Shown: positions 63,246 through 64,000 of the stretch, piece after piece
How the letters are laid out: the number at the start of each line of letters is the position of its first letter
Numbering within the stretch: the stretch's first letter is position 1
NCBI GenBank assembly: GCA_022450155.1
Contig: JAKUQR010000011.1
Coordinates: forward strand, 1 to 64,000
From: Gammaproteobacteria bacterium
GTDB taxonomy: Bacteria; Pseudomonadota; Gammaproteobacteria; Arenicellales; UBA868
Direction: 5' to 3'
Length of the DNA: 64,000 bases
The notes under the pieces: model-generated
Told to the model about the DNA's origin: nothing
What the model saw: only the letters and a program-made list of their open reading frames with translations
Databases searched by the model: none
Program-made: the position numbers and the translations under genes

Positions 63246-64000
63246 ATGACGCCTTACGTATTTCGGATCAATCACTCAGACCATCCATCGGTGATATTTA
63301 CTCGATTTCAAAATCTGCGTACCAACTCCCAGTTGACTGGAATTCTCTGTGTCATGGGTGGGGTATCGTGTTTTACCACTACGGACACCGTGATCAAGTA
63401 TCTCAGCGGGGATTACGCGCTCCACCAGATCGTTCTCATTCGAGCTGTGATCGGGATCGTGTTTACACTGGTAGTGTTTGTTCCTTTCGACGGCGGGCTT
63501 GAAACACTTCGTACCAATCGGTTGCTGCTGCATCTGGTGCGAGGATTCTGTGTGGTCATGGCCAACCTGCTTTTTTTTACCGGGCTTGCCACGCTTCCCC
63601 TGGGGGAGACCGTTGCGCTGGTATTCGTTGCACCACTAATTATCACCATATTTGCGGCAATTTTTCTGCGTGAGAAAGTTAGTGCCTGGCGGTGGAGTGC
63701 TGTCGGGGTCGGGTTGGCAGGCACCTTGATCATGATGCGGCCTGGCACCAGTCTTTTTAATCCGATGATGCTTCTGCCGGTGCTTGCTGCGCTCTGTTAC
63801 GCCACGTTTCAGATCCTGTCTCGGTATCTCGGCAGAAGCGAGAGCGCTTCTTCGATGGCTGTTTACACCCAATTGATGTTCATTGCGATCAGTGCCTTGA
63901 TTGGCGTGTTGGTGGGTGATGGACGTTTTACGGTACACGACGATCCAACGATAGATTTTCTATTGCGAGCCTGGGTTTGGCCGTCTGGTCGGGATCTTGT
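63246..64000 (+). CDS. EamA/DMT-superfamily transporter, N-terminal part (partial)
   Basis: The frame from ATG 63246 runs off the right edge after about 251 codons. It reads LTGILCVMGGVSCFTTTD, FVPFDGG, LVRGFCVVMANLLFFTGLATLPLGETVALVFVAPL, FLREKVSAWRWSAVGVGLAGTLIMMRPG and a second set of helices: the two-EamA-repeat layout of drug/metabolite exporters. At least seven membrane helices are present. The end of the gene is not in the window. Confidence 0.85.
   Translation, partial: MTPYVFRINHSDHPSVIFTRFQNLRTNSQLTGILCVMGGVSCFTTTDTVIKYLSGDYALHQIVLIRAVIGIVFTLVVFVPFDGGLETLRTNRLLLHLVRGFCVVMANLLFFTGLATLPLGETVALVFVAPLIITIFAAIFLREKVSAWRWSAVGVGLAGTLIMMRPGTSLFNPMMLLPVLAALCYATFQILSRYLGRSESASSMAVYTQLMFIAISALIGVLVGDGRFTVHDDPTIDFLLRAWVWPSGRDL

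Noticed and set aside
1-64000. CRISPR arrays, tRNA or rRNA genes, insertion sequences, prophage genes
   Set aside because: No repeat-spacer pattern, cloverleaf, transposase or phage structural gene was recognised on either strand by reading; a dedicated tRNA or covariance search was not possible.

Overview
The window looks like the accessory and catabolic part of a proteobacterial chromosome. Genes are dense with short gaps and Shine-Dalgarno starts, and GTG and TTG starts occur. The housekeeping genes (tdk, alr, pcm, hisI) and the many TauD, hydantoinase, luciferase-like and VOC families are typical of marine or soil Alpha- and Gammaproteobacteria. No rRNA, tRNA, phage, IS element or CRISPR array was seen, so a finer placement is not possible.

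Layout. 1-13 kb holds mixed metabolism: two short-chain dehydrogenases, an M48 peptidase with a TerB-like tail, thymidine kinase, an amidase, a TauD-type dioxygenase, overlapping hisI/pcm, a SufE-like protein, a small zinc-ribbon protein, a D-aminoacylase-type amidohydrolase and alanine racemase. 13-20 kb holds a homocysteine methyltransferase homologue, a first hydantoinase A/B pair, a DapA-family aldolase and two damaged genes.

20.5-46.5 kb is a coherent catabolic island. It starts with a complete Liv-type ABC importer. A four-gene molybdenum-hydroxylase operon (SRPBCC, FAD, 2Fe-2S and Mo subunits) follows, then an intradiol ring-cleavage dioxygenase with a RutE-like reductase, a two-domain extradiol-type dioxygenase and a cupin. 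Next come a second hydantoinase A/B pair whose B subunit carries an acetone-carboxylase-gamma-like zinc tail, a NodB/PuuE-type deacetylase, a VOC protein and an acyl-CoA ligase. The island ends with a GcvT/DmdA-like protein, a trimethylamine-dehydrogenase-like flavoprotein and a D-threonine-aldolase-like PLP enzyme. A reasonable inference is import, hydroxylation and ring opening of an aromatic or N-heterocyclic compound, plus N-demethylation of a methylated amine; the substrates are unknown.

46.5-64 kb returns to mixed metabolism: amidohydrolase, TauD, MFS, a binding protein without a signal peptide, dienelactone hydrolase, GFA, DUF423, acetamidase/formamidase, Lin0512, a MetE-like protein, a 2-oxoglutarate oxygenase, two luciferase-like monooxygenases, a PhyH oxygenase, a PanB-like protein, a nitroreductase, a DDN-like protein and a partial EamA transporter.

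Two things stand out. First, at least seven genes are broken. Four of these appear to keep both ends of the protein but lack the catalytic core (PhyH-like, luciferase-like, GNAT, methyltransferase). One is split by a single in-frame amber codon and two are truncated. Second, a compact stand-alone unit near 54.85-55.06 kb (promoter, near-perfect Shine-Dalgarno, 24-codon ORF, hairpin, terminator) encodes a peptide I cannot assign to any family.
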